Below, one piece after another: positions 55,821 through 63,941 of a DNA stretch of 64,000 nucleotides. Under the pieces are notes generated by a model. That model had not been told where the DNA came from. It was given only the letters and a program-made list of their open reading frames with translations, and did no database searches. How positions within the stretch are numbered: the first letter of the stretch is position 1; the number at the start of each line of letters is the position of its first letter. The translations under genes and the position numbers were made by a program. Origin of the DNA: Sheuella sp. GTDB taxonomy: Bacteria > Pseudomonadota > Gammaproteobacteria > Burkholderiales > Burkholderiaceae_B. The stretch spans positions 1 to 64,000 of the forward strand of contig JAUSCY010000027.1 of the NCBI GenBank assembly GCA_030650995.1. Direction: 5' to 3'.

Positions 55821-55887
55821 GAGGATTCCACAAATATTCAATAAAAAGCACGCTCAGCGTATAGAGCGTTCACAACAACAGGCCAAC

Positions 55888-55907
55888 ACTCAGTTTCGAA
55901 ACTGAGT
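55888..55907. promoter_or_regulatory. 20-bp perfect palindrome between DUF35 and CoA-ligase genes
   Basis: ACTCAGTTTCGAAACTGAGT reads the same on both strands with no loop. It lies three bases after the DUF35 stop and about 70 bases before the CoA-ligase start. Its uninterrupted symmetry suggests a protein-binding operator more than an RNA hairpin. Confidence 0.5.
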
Positions 55908-55910
55908 TTC

Positions 55911-56297
55911 TCAGGGGGTCAACTTTTCGAAACGAATTAAATTCTGACCAAGGTGATCGAAATAACTCGCCACGACAGGCTCACCGATCCGAACCCCTGC
56001 TGCAGCATGTCCCATCACCCGGGCACCCTCCTGCATCTCCACGACCACCAGGGTGTAAGGCGCAAGCGCTCGAAACGCATCGGAAGGAGCACGAGAAACG
56101 ACAGTCACTGCGTGCACCCGACCACGGCCAGAGGAAGTTTTCCATTCGAGGCGTTCTGCTCCGCAGTGCTCGCAGGCATCGTGGGCGAATGTCTGCGCGC
56201 GCCCGCACGTTGTGCAACTCTGAAAACGGATCTGATGATGAACCAGACCATCAAGATAAGGCTGAGCCAAAGACGCCTGCATATGTTCAGTTGACAT
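55911..56297 (-). CDS. DUF35 Zn-ribbon/OB-fold protein (thiolase partner)
   Basis: A 128-residue protein. The N-terminal rubredoxin-like zinc ribbon is C28-x2-C31 and C42-x2-C45. A C-terminal OB-fold covers about residues 55-128 (GRGRVHAVTVVSRA, then PYTLVVVEMQEGARVMGH). DUF35 proteins bind CoA esters and partner thiolase-fold enzymes: ChsH2-DUF35 with Ltp2 (aldolase), and others with HMG-CoA synthase or acetoacetyl-CoA thiolase in archaea. Here it is three bases from the thiolase gene, strongly implying a complex. Confidence 0.93.
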   Translation of the reverse strand: MSTEHMQASLAQPYLDGLVHHQIRFQSCTTCGRAQTFAHDACEHCGAERLEWKTSSGRGRVHAVTVVSRAPSDAFRALAPYTLVVVEMQEGARVMGHAAAGVRIGEPVVASYFDHLGQNLIRFEKLTP

Positions 56298-56300
56298 GTC

Positions 56301-57443
56301 TCAGGCCTCTCTGGATAAGATCAAACTAACGTGAGAGGACATGACACCTCCATCAGCATGGATAAAAGCATGCGTGGGCGCTTTAACCTGCCGTACACCT
56401 GCTTGTCCGGTAAATTGACGATAGGCTTCAACGCTGTGCGCCATGCCACCAGCCACACCGCAATGACCAAAGGACAATAAACCACCATGCGTATTCAAAG
56501 GTAATACGCCATGCTGACTAAAGTCCCCATTGCGCACACGTTGCGCAGCACCACCCCGTGCGGCAAAACCGATCTCTTCAAGCAACATAAGCAGTGTGAT
56601 GGTGAATGAATCGTAGATGCCCAGAAAATCAATATCCGATACTTGAAGACCTGCCTCGTTCAGCGCAATTTTCGAAGCCCTTGCCGCGCCACAATCCATC
56701 ACATTACGCATCGCAGTCAGGTGTTGATGCAAATGTGCCTGACCCGCACCGGACATTTTCACTTTCACGTCAGCACCAGGCACCGCCGAAACAATCAGTG
56801 CCATGGCTCCGTCCGAAATCGGACAGCAATCCATCAGATGCAGTGGCTCAGCAATCGGTTTGGATGCCAGTACATCAGCAATCGAAATCGGTGTTGTCAA
56901 ATGCGCGTCCGGATGACGAATAGCATTGTTACGCATCAATACAGCGAACTCAGCAAGATCTGCATTGGTTACGCCCGTCTCATGCATATAACGCGAAGCC
57001 ATCAAACCATAATAAGCGGGAACAGAAGCGCCGTTCGGCACTTCGAAATCAGCATGGCCGACTTGCGCCAGCGTCTGAATTGAACTGTCCCGCGTCTGAC
57101 CGCTCAGCCTGTTTTCACCTGCGACAACAAGCACGTTTTTGCAACGGCCTGTTCTGACCAGCTCACGCGCTAACATCAGCATCGCAGAACCTGTTGCTCC
57201 ACCGAGCTGCATACCATGCGCATAATTCGGGCGCAGTGCAAAACGCTCACAAAACAGTGTCGATATCATCAGGTGCGGCATCGTGGTTGAATATCCACAG
57301 AGCACCCCGTCAATATCCGAGCGCTTGAGTCCGGCATGCTCGAGTGCCTGCTTTGCTGCCTGAGCCATCAAATCTAAGGTACCGAGGCCTTCGAGACGAC
57401 CAAAAGGCGTATTACCTACACCGGTAATATATGCGTGATTCAT
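56301..57443 (-). CDS. Thiolase-fold protein lacking the canonical nucleophilic Cys (SCP2/Ltp2-like)
   Basis: A 380-residue thiolase-superfamily protein. The N-terminal half shows MNHAYITGVGNTPFGR and SDIDGVLCGYSTT. At the place of the usual active Cys (C-A/G-S/T-G) the sequence is LGGATGSAM (residues 80-88), with no Cys. The C-terminal half retains NTHGGLLSFGHCGVAGG with conserved His and Cys. Absence of the nucleophile, together with a DUF35 partner, is the pattern of Ltp2-type retro-aldolases and of lipid-transfer-like thiolases. It probably cleaves or forms a carbon-carbon bond on a CoA thioester. Confidence 0.88.
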   Translation of the reverse strand: MNHAYITGVGNTPFGRLEGLGTLDLMAQAAKQALEHAGLKRSDIDGVLCGYSTTMPHLMISTLFCERFALRPNYAHGMQLGGATGSAMLMLARELVRTGRCKNVLVVAGENRLSGQTRDSSIQTLAQVGHADFEVPNGASVPAYYGLMASRYMHETGVTNADLAEFAVLMRNNAIRHPDAHLTTPISIADVLASKPIAEPLHLMDCCPISDGAMALIVSAVPGADVKVKMSGAGQAHLHQHLTAMRNVMDCGAARASKIALNEAGLQVSDIDFLGIYDSFTITLLMLLEEIGFAARGGAAQRVRNGDFSQHGVLPLNTHGGLLSFGHCGVAGGMAHSVEAYRQFTGQAGVRQVKAPTHAFIHADGGVMSSHVSLILSREA

Positions 57444-57448
57444 TTCAC

Positions 57449-58444
57449 TTACTCAAGCTTGATGTTGTTCGTACGCGCGACCTTGGACCATTTCAAACCT
57501 TCCTGCTGAATAAATTGCGCAAATTGTGCGGGCGTGTCACCCACTGGCTCAGCGCCCAATTCAAAAAACTGTTTCGTAATTTCAGGGGTCCGCAAAATCG
57601 CCATCATGTTCGTACTGAGCGCATCAATCACTGGCTTAGGCGTTCCCGCAGGTGCAAGCAAACCAAACCAGGCCGATACGTCGTAACCAGCAACACCCGC
57701 TTCAGCCATGGTTGGAATTTCAGGTGCGCCAGGCCAGCGCTTAGTGGTCGTGACCGCGAGTGCTTTGACCTTACCCGCGCGAATGTAAGCCATCGAAGAA
57801 GGTAAGTTATCAATACCAATCGCAACTTGCCCACCCATCAGATCAATCAACATGGGCGAGCCGCCCTTGTAAGGCACATGAACAATATCGATCCCGGCAA
57901 GTGATTTAAATAACTCACCGCTCATGTGAGGCGAACCACCATGACTGGTTGAGCCGAAGTTGATTGTGCCGGGCTTGGCTTTTGCCAGAGCAATTAATTC
58001 CTGTACGTTTTGTACAGGCAGATTCACATTCGCAAGCAAAACATTTGGTGTACTGGCGACCAAAGTGATGGGTGCGAAATCCTTCACCGGATCGTAAGGA
58101 GGTGGAGTCTGTAATGCCGGGATAATCCCATGGCTCGCAATACTTGCAAAAATCAGAGTATGTCCATCAGGTGGGGATTTCGCAACGAGCTGCGAGCCAA
58201 TCACACCACCCGCACCAGGCTTGTTCTCAACCATCACCGTGCGACCCAGTCGTTCACCGAGCTTGGGGGCTATTGATCGGGCCAGCAGATCGGTCGTGCC
58301 GCCCGCAGGATAAGGCACAACAATGCGGATGGGGCGATCTGCAAAAACCTGCTGTGCAGCGACGGGAGTCCAGGGCACCACGCACGCTGAGGTGATCAAC
58401 GCAAATAGTGGGATATTTTTATATAACTTTTTCAGGACTGACAT
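57449..58444 (-). CDS. Bug/TctC family periplasmic solute receptor
   Basis: A 331-residue receptor. The signal peptide covers about residues 1-30 (NIPLFALITSACVVPWTPVA then AQQ). Signatures are IVVPYPAGGTTDLLARSIA and NKPGAGGVIGS, with VHVPYKGGSPMLIDLMGG further on. Start is ATG 58444, with GAGG six bases upstream. It lies inside the acyl-CoA catabolic island, six bases before the thiolase gene, so it probably senses or delivers the island's carboxylate substrate. No TctAB genes are nearby; many Bug proteins function as orphan receptors. Confidence 0.93.
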   Translation of the reverse strand: MSVLKKLYKNIPLFALITSACVVPWTPVAAQQVFADRPIRIVVPYPAGGTTDLLARSIAPKLGERLGRTVMVENKPGAGGVIGSQLVAKSPPDGHTLIFASIASHGIIPALQTPPPYDPVKDFAPITLVASTPNVLLANVNLPVQNVQELIALAKAKPGTINFGSTSHGGSPHMSGELFKSLAGIDIVHVPYKGGSPMLIDLMGGQVAIGIDNLPSSMAYIRAGKVKALAVTTTKRWPGAPEIPTMAEAGVAGYDVSAWFGLLAPAGTPKPVIDALSTNMMAILRTPEITKQFFELGAEPVGDTPAQFAQFIQQEGLKWSKVARTNNIKLE

Positions 58445-58456
58445 GTTGTGCCTCAC

Positions 58457-59539
58457 TTAGCGCGGGATTAAACGATTTTTTTGCATTAACTCTAACCAGT
58501 CATGCAAAGAGTCCTCGGTGTCGTAGCAATTCGCAAATCCATGCTGACGTAATTTGATGGGACTTAATACGGAATCAGCAAGATTCTCTGCACCATAACC
58601 AAGAGCGCGATCGGTAAACTCCCAGGAGCTTGAAATCAATTGCGCCAATGTATGGGATTTCAAATCGTATTTTTTAACGACCCTCTCCCACGTCGCTTCA
58701 TGCTTAGGCATGACCTCAGTCATACATAAAGGCACGTGCTCGCCAGCCTGCATACCAAAGCGCTCGGCAATCGAGCCCCAGATATCGGGCCAGACAAGTG
58801 AATCACCGTTCACGACGTTGTAAGTTTCGTTGGCGGCGATTTCATGTGTGGCGGTAAATTCAGCGGCCTGGGCAATCATGCGGCTGTCACTTGCACCATT
58901 AATGTAACGACCACCGCCAGGAAAATGCAAAGGTAAATCCTGCTCACGCATGACTGCCGCATAGGCACCTATCGCTGCGATAATATTCATCGGGCTTGAG
59001 ACTGCGTAACCAAAAACAATCTGCGGCCGCAAAATCGAAAAAGTCCATGCTGCAGTTTTTTGACGCTCGCGGATCAAATCTTCTTGTAACCAATAAAAAT
59101 TCTGATGCGCATGGCGAGGCCACCTCTCCTTGGCAGGGACCGGAGCAGGTTCCACATGACCGCCATAGGCCTTTGTTCCCTGCATGATCGTGATATGCCG
59201 TAAGCCTTTAGCCTGCGGCTCCACCGCATCAAGCAGATTCCTGAGCATGGCCTCATTGACAGCCATCTGTCTTGGATCACGCCAACCCGCTACCAGCTCG
59301 GGTAATTCAAACAAAGCCGCGAACAAGATATGCGTGACGTGCGTCAGTCCGGCGGCTGCGCTCTGGCATGCAGACAGATCCGTCAGGTCGACGCTCATGT
59401 GCTTTGCGCCGTCTGGTAACGCAACAGGTCGGCGCGAAAGGGCTATCACATCCCAGTCAGGCAAAGCCGCGAAGTGTTCGAGCGCTGCCGCACCCACCAC
59501 TCCACTGGCGCCAGCTATCAATATTGTGTGTTTTTTCAT
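58457..59539 (-). CDS. PRISE-type short-chain reductase (progesterone 5-beta-reductase/iridoid synthase-like)
   Basis: A 360-residue atypical SDR. The nucleotide motif is GASGVVG (residues 10-16). The PRISE catalytic pair is conserved: K123 in GTKAYG, and Y149 in NFYWLQED. This family reduces the double bond of alpha,beta-unsaturated carbonyls, including enones, enals and enoates, with NADPH. The presence of both signatures in a bacterial catabolic cluster suggests reduction of an unsaturated ketone intermediate. Start is ATG 59539; a start at 59563 is less likely. It precedes the Bug gene by 12 bases. Confidence 0.87.
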   Translation of the reverse strand: MKKHTILIAGASGVVGAAALEHFAALPDWDVIALSRRPVALPDGAKHMSVDLTDLSACQSAAAGLTHVTHILFAALFELPELVAGWRDPRQMAVNEAMLRNLLDAVEPQAKGLRHITIMQGTKAYGGHVEPAPVPAKERWPRHAHQNFYWLQEDLIRERQKTAAWTFSILRPQIVFGYAVSSPMNIIAAIGAYAAVMREQDLPLHFPGGGRYINGASDSRMIAQAAEFTATHEIAANETYNVVNGDSLVWPDIWGSIAERFGMQAGEHVPLCMTEVMPKHEATWERVVKKYDLKSHTLAQLISSSWEFTDRALGYGAENLADSVLSPIKLRQHGFANCYDTEDSLHDWLELMQKNRLIPR

Positions 59540-59566
59540 TTCACCCTCTCTGCCTGATAGCAATGA

Positions 59567-59920
59567 TTACAAGAGATGCTGACCACGCAACTGGCCACGC
59601 AAAGACTCTGGAACTTCGATCTCGAATCCAAGCACCGCCGCGGACAACGCCTTGCCATAGTTGTCCAGACACAGGCTACGTGAGACGCCACCACCCAGCG
59701 CCCCCTGAGCGACAAAGTTCATCGCATCCAGGTTATCCACCTCATAACGCGTGACGGGACCTTTGATCGCCCCGGCATAGAAGGCTTTGAATCGCTCTGC
59801 AGTCAGCTGATCCTTAAGCAAGACATACAACTCTGGAGTGTAGGCAAAGACGGCAATGTTTGAGGTGTCGCCCTTGTCACCTGACCGCGCATGCGCAACA
59901 TGCTGAAGTTTCACTTTCAT
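59567..59920 (-). CDS. AtuA-like small subunit (ferredoxin-fold domain)
   Basis: A 117-residue protein beginning HVAHARSGDKGDTSNIAVFAY, the conserved opening of the C-terminal domain found at the end of full-length AtuA-like proteins. It has GGGVSRSLCLDNYGKALS in the second half. In Pseudomonas AtuA this segment is fused to the large domain; here it is a separate gene three bases from the large part, so the two probably associate. Biochemical function is unknown. Confidence 0.88.
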   Translation of the reverse strand: MKVKLQHVAHARSGDKGDTSNIAVFAYTPELYVLLKDQLTAERFKAFYAGAIKGPVTRYEVDNLDAMNFVAQGALGGGVSRSLCLDNYGKALSAAVLGFEIEVPESLRGQLRGQHLL

Positions 59921-59923
59921 CGT

Positions 59924-61279
59924 TTAACTCACAAAATAATTGATGGAAGGTGTGACACGCTCGCGTGGCACCAGCGAAGACCATACGCCAATCACTTCGC
60001 GGGTACGGTCCTGATGAGGCACGCGCTTACCTGTATGCGCAACGCCAGATACTGCCATGCCGTCGATTTCACGTCCTATCTTGGCCGCTTCTTCGCGCGT
60101 CTTGGTACGCGCAGCAACACGCACTGCGATCTCGTAAGGTTCTGGTGCATCAGCAGGTGTCGCATCACCGTGAATGGCATTCAACCCCAGATAGTCAATG
60201 CGCACATCCTCGGCTTGCAAGTTGACGATCTTGAACCGCTCTTCCAGTATTTTTTTAGCTAGCTGCGCGCGCCGTAAAGCACCTGGCCCGGCATAGAAAA
60301 ACATATCTTCGCCAATAAATCCCTCGGTGCATCCAATTGATACCTTCAACGTTGGTGTGCGTGGCTTGCCGCCGATATGACTGACTTTGACGCGATCCGG
60401 TCCAACTTGCTCGATCTGCGCGGTTGTGAAATCCACCACAACGTCGGGAGTCAGATAGTTCGCAGGGTCGTGAACCTCATAGAGCATTTGCTCTTTGACG
60501 GTCTCCAGCGTCACTTGCCCACCGGTCCCGGCAACCTTTGTAATCACAGCACTCCCGTCGCGACTCACTTCTGCAATTGGAAAACCAAAAATCCATGGAT
60601 CAGGTACATCTTTGAAACCTGGATCTGAAAAATAGCCTCCCGTTACCTGCGCCCCACATTCAAGCAAGTGTCCCAGACCATTGCCCTGCCCCAGCTTCAC
60701 GTGATCAAGCGGATCCCATTCAAACTCATACATCATAGGAGCCATGAATATAGAGGGGTCTGCAACGCGTCCGGTGATGACGATCTGCGCGCCAGCCTTG
60801 AGCGCATCCACAATGGGCTCAGCACCCTGATAGACTTCCGCAGAAATCAGCGTGGACGTGAGTGTGGAGGTCGGTTTACCGTTCTCCAGAATCTTATCGG
60901 TCAGTTCCAGCACATGCTCGGTTATCAGGCTGCCATTAACCGAGGCGACTTTGACGCCTGTGTAACCAAACTCCTGAAGCCAGTGGACCACTCGCCGAGC
61001 CGCGGCATCAGGATTGATCCAGCCCTGGTTGGTGATGATTTTTGTGCCGCGTTTCATACAGTGCGGCAGAACCGCTTTCATCCGGTCGTCGAGATAAGTG
61101 TCGTAACCAGGAAAACTCGGATCACGGCGCGCGCGCACCTGCGCCGCAGAAACGGTTGCTTCGGCCATGGTCTCAAAGCACAGGTAATCCAGATCACCTT
61201 TTTCAGCATTCAAGGCAGCAGGCTCAACGCGATCCCCCCACCATGCAGCGCCAGAGCCAATTCTGATCGTATCCTTCAT
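59924..61279 (-). CDS. AtuA family large subunit (acyclic terpene utilisation, DUF1446)
   Basis: A 451-residue protein of the AtuA/DUF1446 family. Landmarks: the opening IRIGSGAAWWGDRVEPA, then YLCFETMAEATVS, GKPTSTLTSTLISAEVYQGA, ITGRVADPSIFMAPM and ECGAQVTGGYFSDPG. AtuA is required for citronellol/geranylate degradation in pseudomonads, but its exact reaction is unproven and many homologues sit in other acyl-CoA clusters. No atuB-H or liu genes are seen here. It is followed by the small AtuA-like subunit; a tandem T-tract repeat lies in its leader. Confidence 0.9.
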   Translation of the reverse strand: MKDTIRIGSGAAWWGDRVEPAALNAEKGDLDYLCFETMAEATVSAAQVRARRDPSFPGYDTYLDDRMKAVLPHCMKRGTKIITNQGWINPDAAARRVVHWLQEFGYTGVKVASVNGSLITEHVLELTDKILENGKPTSTLTSTLISAEVYQGAEPIVDALKAGAQIVITGRVADPSIFMAPMMYEFEWDPLDHVKLGQGNGLGHLLECGAQVTGGYFSDPGFKDVPDPWIFGFPIAEVSRDGSAVITKVAGTGGQVTLETVKEQMLYEVHDPANYLTPDVVVDFTTAQIEQVGPDRVKVSHIGGKPRTPTLKVSIGCTEGFIGEDMFFYAGPGALRRAQLAKKILEERFKIVNLQAEDVRIDYLGLNAIHGDATPADAPEPYEIAVRVAARTKTREEAAKIGREIDGMAVSGVAHTGKRVPHQDRTREVIGVWSSLVPRERVTPSINYFVS

Positions 61280-61291
61280 GTATCCCCCATT

Positions 61292-61320
61292 TTTAAACTT
61301 TTTTTTAAACTTTTTTAAAC
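61292..61320. repeat. Three TTTAAAC repeats with A/T tracts upstream of AtuA gene
   Basis: TTTAAAC occurs at 61292, 61304 and 61314, joined by T-tracts, in the 50-base gap between the IclR and AtuA genes. Spacing of 12 and 10 bases is close to one helical turn, so it could be curved DNA or a row of regulator sites. The -35/UP element of the AtuA operon would lie here. Confidence 0.6.
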
Positions 61321-61329
61321 TTTAATCAT

Positions 61330-62115
61330 TCAAATTTCTTGCAATTCATCCGTCTGATTTGGTACGGACGGATTCGATAATTCATACGCTACTTTTTTCA
61401 GAGCCGAAACCAGGAACTCTTTTCGACCAAGTATGCGATCACTTAATGCAGCCACACTCAAGGCTGCAAATGGACGACCATCGCGACCAAATACTGGAAC
61501 GCCCAGACCACCCATTTGTGCAACGACCACCTCAACCAGCATGGCATAGCCACGCTCGCGGGATCGGGCGACTTCTTCCTTAATGCTAATAAGACTCATG
61601 AGCGGATATCTCTGTGCAATCACGTTACGATTCAACTCCAGTACGGCATCGACTTCCTCGTCTGGCAACCAGGCCAGCAGCGCCATGCTTCCTGCGCCAA
61701 CGCCTAAAGGCCTGCGCATACCAAGATCAAGATAATTCGCCCGGATAGGGAAGCTGCCGAACTCGCGATCGATACAGACGGCTTCGCAGCCGCTGCGCGT
61801 CGATAACAGTACCGTATCGCCACACATTTCTGCCAATCGCAACAAAGCGGGACGTGCGCGATCCCTGATATGATCGCGGCCCTGCATCGCCAGACCTAGT
61901 GTGATGGCTTCATCACCCAGCGTGTATTTTTTTGTCAACGGATCGCGATGAACAAATCCCTCTTCCACCATTTCTTCCAGCAGACGTAGCGCCGTAGCCT
62001 TATTTACCCCAGACGCGCTTGCGATATCAGTCAGCCTGAGGTGTGTAGGTGTGGAAAGTGTCTTGAGAATGCGACAGACCTTCTGCGCAGCACTGCTGTC
62101 AGAAATCTGCCGCAT
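61330..62115 (-). CDS. IclR family transcriptional regulator
   Basis: A 261-residue regulator. The N-terminal HTH covers about residues 8-70 (LRLTDIASASGVNKATALRLLEEM). The effector domain has RSGCEAVCIDREFGSFPIRAN and SRERGYAMLVEVVVAQMGGLGVPVF. It lies between the cyclase-family gene and the AtuA operon, all on one strand, and so is the likely local regulator of the catabolic island. Its ligand is probably a pathway intermediate, by analogy with IclR-controlled aromatic and terpenoid operons. Confidence 0.92.
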   Translation of the reverse strand: MRQISDSSAAQKVCRILKTLSTPTHLRLTDIASASGVNKATALRLLEEMVEEGFVHRDPLTKKYTLGDEAITLGLAMQGRDHIRDRARPALLRLAEMCGDTVLLSTRSGCEAVCIDREFGSFPIRANYLDLGMRRPLGVGAGSMALLAWLPDEEVDAVLELNRNVIAQRYPLMSLISIKEEVARSRERGYAMLVEVVVAQMGGLGVPVFGRDGRPFAALSVAALSDRILGRKEFLVSALKKVAYELSNPSVPNQTDELQEI

Positions 62116-62118
62116 GAC

Positions 62119-63174
62119 TTACACCGTAGCGACTGCTGTGGAGGGTGAACCCACCGCGCCGGGCAGACGCAATGGAGGTGCTGTTAGCAGGAAACGATTG
62201 CGACCGTTCTTGCGCAACCACTGCGCCAGCGGCGTGAGGTAAAACATTTCACCGAGATGGATGCCGAGCTTGAACAGGCAATGCTCATGCAACGGCAGCG
62301 TTGCACAGCACCCAGCGTGCTTGGTTGCAGGATGCGCCTCTACAGCGTAGTTATCGGCCATCAGCACCACCAGATCACTATCGGTAATCCAGTTCAGAAG
62401 CTTTGAATCACGACCATCGAGCGCAGCGCAGCTATTGTCCAGAATGCTGAGATCTGGCTTTTTATTCATATCCAGCAACATCTGTGCAAAGCCGGTATGC
62501 AAGGCAACCATATCGCCTTTTTCGATCTCGACTTTATCCTGCTCGAGCACACGCATCATCGTGTCGTAATCAACGATCACTTTCTTATTACCGAAATGCG
62601 CATGAAAATCGATCATCACTCCGCGCCCCTGTACGCAGGACTCAGCCATATTCTGAATTCCCAGCGCCATGGCGTTGGAGGTTGATTTCTGATCGCCTGG
62701 TTCAGGCACCCCTGCATCCTTGCCTTCAGTAGGGCCGATGATATGTTCGCCTGCGCGATAACCGTTGTAATAGACCGCTTCAGGAAGTCCGTCACCATTC
62801 GCATCAAATAGCGAACCTACGTGCGCCAGGCTGTCCCACTGTGTCGAATACTGCAAATGCAAAACAACCAGATCATCACTCACTACATCGCTGTGATCTT
62901 TGTTGTCGCTGAACAATTTGTAATTCATATTCGGGCGACCGTTACGTAAGGTCGGACGAATCACTGGCGGATGCCTGCGAGGATTGAGCAAACTGCCACC
63001 AGGGAAATCGAGTGGCAAACTCAGGCAGAACGGTATCCCTTCTTTGACCTCAGCAATGCCTTGTTTGATCTTTTCGGGTGTCAGCAGATTAATCCGACCG
63101 CGCTGGTCGTCCTCACCAAAATCACCCCAGTTTGATCCCTCAGGACGATTGACCCATCTTTTTGACCCACTCAT
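62119..63174 (-). CDS. Cyclase-family (kynurenine formamidase-like) metal-dependent hydrolase
   Basis: A 351-residue protein of the cyclase superfamily. Instead of the classical HxGTHxDxxxH motif it shows STQWDSLAHVG (Gln-Trp in the first positions, with Asp and His kept). Later HPATKHAGCCATLPLHEHCL and FHAHFG provide further His/Asp. The longer N-terminal part and QWDxLxH form are typical of the large cyclase subfamily, whose members hydrolyse lactones, amides or ring bonds with Zn or Mn. The substrate is unknown. It overlaps the livF-like start by four bases, so it is co-translated with the ABC gene. Confidence 0.82.
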   Translation of the reverse strand: MSGSKRWVNRPEGSNWGDFGEDDQRGRINLLTPEKIKQGIAEVKEGIPFCLSLPLDFPGGSLLNPRRHPPVIRPTLRNGRPNMNYKLFSDNKDHSDVVSDDLVVLHLQYSTQWDSLAHVGSLFDANGDGLPEAVYYNGYRAGEHIIGPTEGKDAGVPEPGDQKSTSNAMALGIQNMAESCVQGRGVMIDFHAHFGNKKVIVDYDTMMRVLEQDKVEIEKGDMVALHTGFAQMLLDMNKKPDLSILDNSCAALDGRDSKLLNWITDSDLVVLMADNYAVEAHPATKHAGCCATLPLHEHCLFKLGIHLGEMFYLTPLAQWLRKNGRNRFLLTAPPLRLPGAVGSPSTAVATV

Positions 63175-63938
63175 ATACTTTTCTCCAACGCAGACAACGG
63201 CTCACCACCGCCAAGAAATACTCTATGTAATAAATCACCCTGACCGATCTCGGTAGAGGACGCCGCAGCAGCCACACGACCGGTTTCCATCAGGAATGCA
63301 AAATGTGCGTGCTTGAGCGCTTTTTCAACAAGCTGCTCAACCAGCAGAATAGCCAAACCTTTTGCGCATAATTCAGAGGCAACTGTCAGGATACGATCAA
63401 CCACCATAGGCGCCAGACCGGCTGAAGGTTCATCAAGGATCAACAGTTTGGGCTCACCAATCACACCTTGTGCGACTGCCAGAATTTGTTGTTGTCCGCC
63501 CGATAACCTTGAAGCCATCTGCTGTTTGCGCTCGGCGAGCTCTGGAAATAATTCATAAATTTCTTCCAGTTTGCTTCGATCACCACGCGGTGATTTCGCA
63601 TAGGTGCCGATCATCAGATTATCTTCGACCGTCAGTGTTTGAAAAACGCGATGTCCTTCAAGGACCTGAACAATTCCTGACTGAACGATCTGCCTCGGAC
63701 TCGCCTGAGTGAGGTCTTGTCCGGAGAAGCTCACGCTACCACTGCGCTTTGGGATCAGACCTGAGATCGCATGCATCACTGTGCTTTTTCCGGCACCGTT
63801 GCGACCAAGAACCACTACGAATTCACCGGCACGGACGTCCATGGACAAGCCGTGAACAACCTCTGCCTTGCCATATGCGACATGTAAGTCACGCACACTC
63901 AGCAATACCTCTTCGGGTCGGGAAGAATGATTATTCAT
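63171..63938 (-). CDS. Branched-chain amino acid-type ABC transporter ATP-binding protein (LivF-like)
   Basis: A 255-residue ATPase. Walker A is LGRNGAGKSTVMHAI, signature LSGGQQQILAVAQG, Walker B LLILDEPSAGLAP. It matches LivF-type subunits of HAAT-family importers, which in Burkholderiales often carry aromatic acids, amides or other carboxylates rather than leucine. Its final four bases overlap the cyclase start, tying uptake to the first catabolic step. Confidence 0.93.
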   Translation of the reverse strand: MNNHSSRPEEVLLSVRDLHVAYGKAEVVHGLSMDVRAGEFVVVLGRNGAGKSTVMHAISGLIPKRSGSVSFSGQDLTQASPRQIVQSGIVQVLEGHRVFQTLTVEDNLMIGTYAKSPRGDRSKLEEIYELFPELAERKQQMASRLSGGQQQILAVAQGVIGEPKLLILDEPSAGLAPMVVDRILTVASELCAKGLAILLVEQLVEKALKHAHFAFLMETGRVAAAASSTEIGQGDLLHRVFLGGGEPLSALEKSI

Positions 63939-63941
63939 TAT

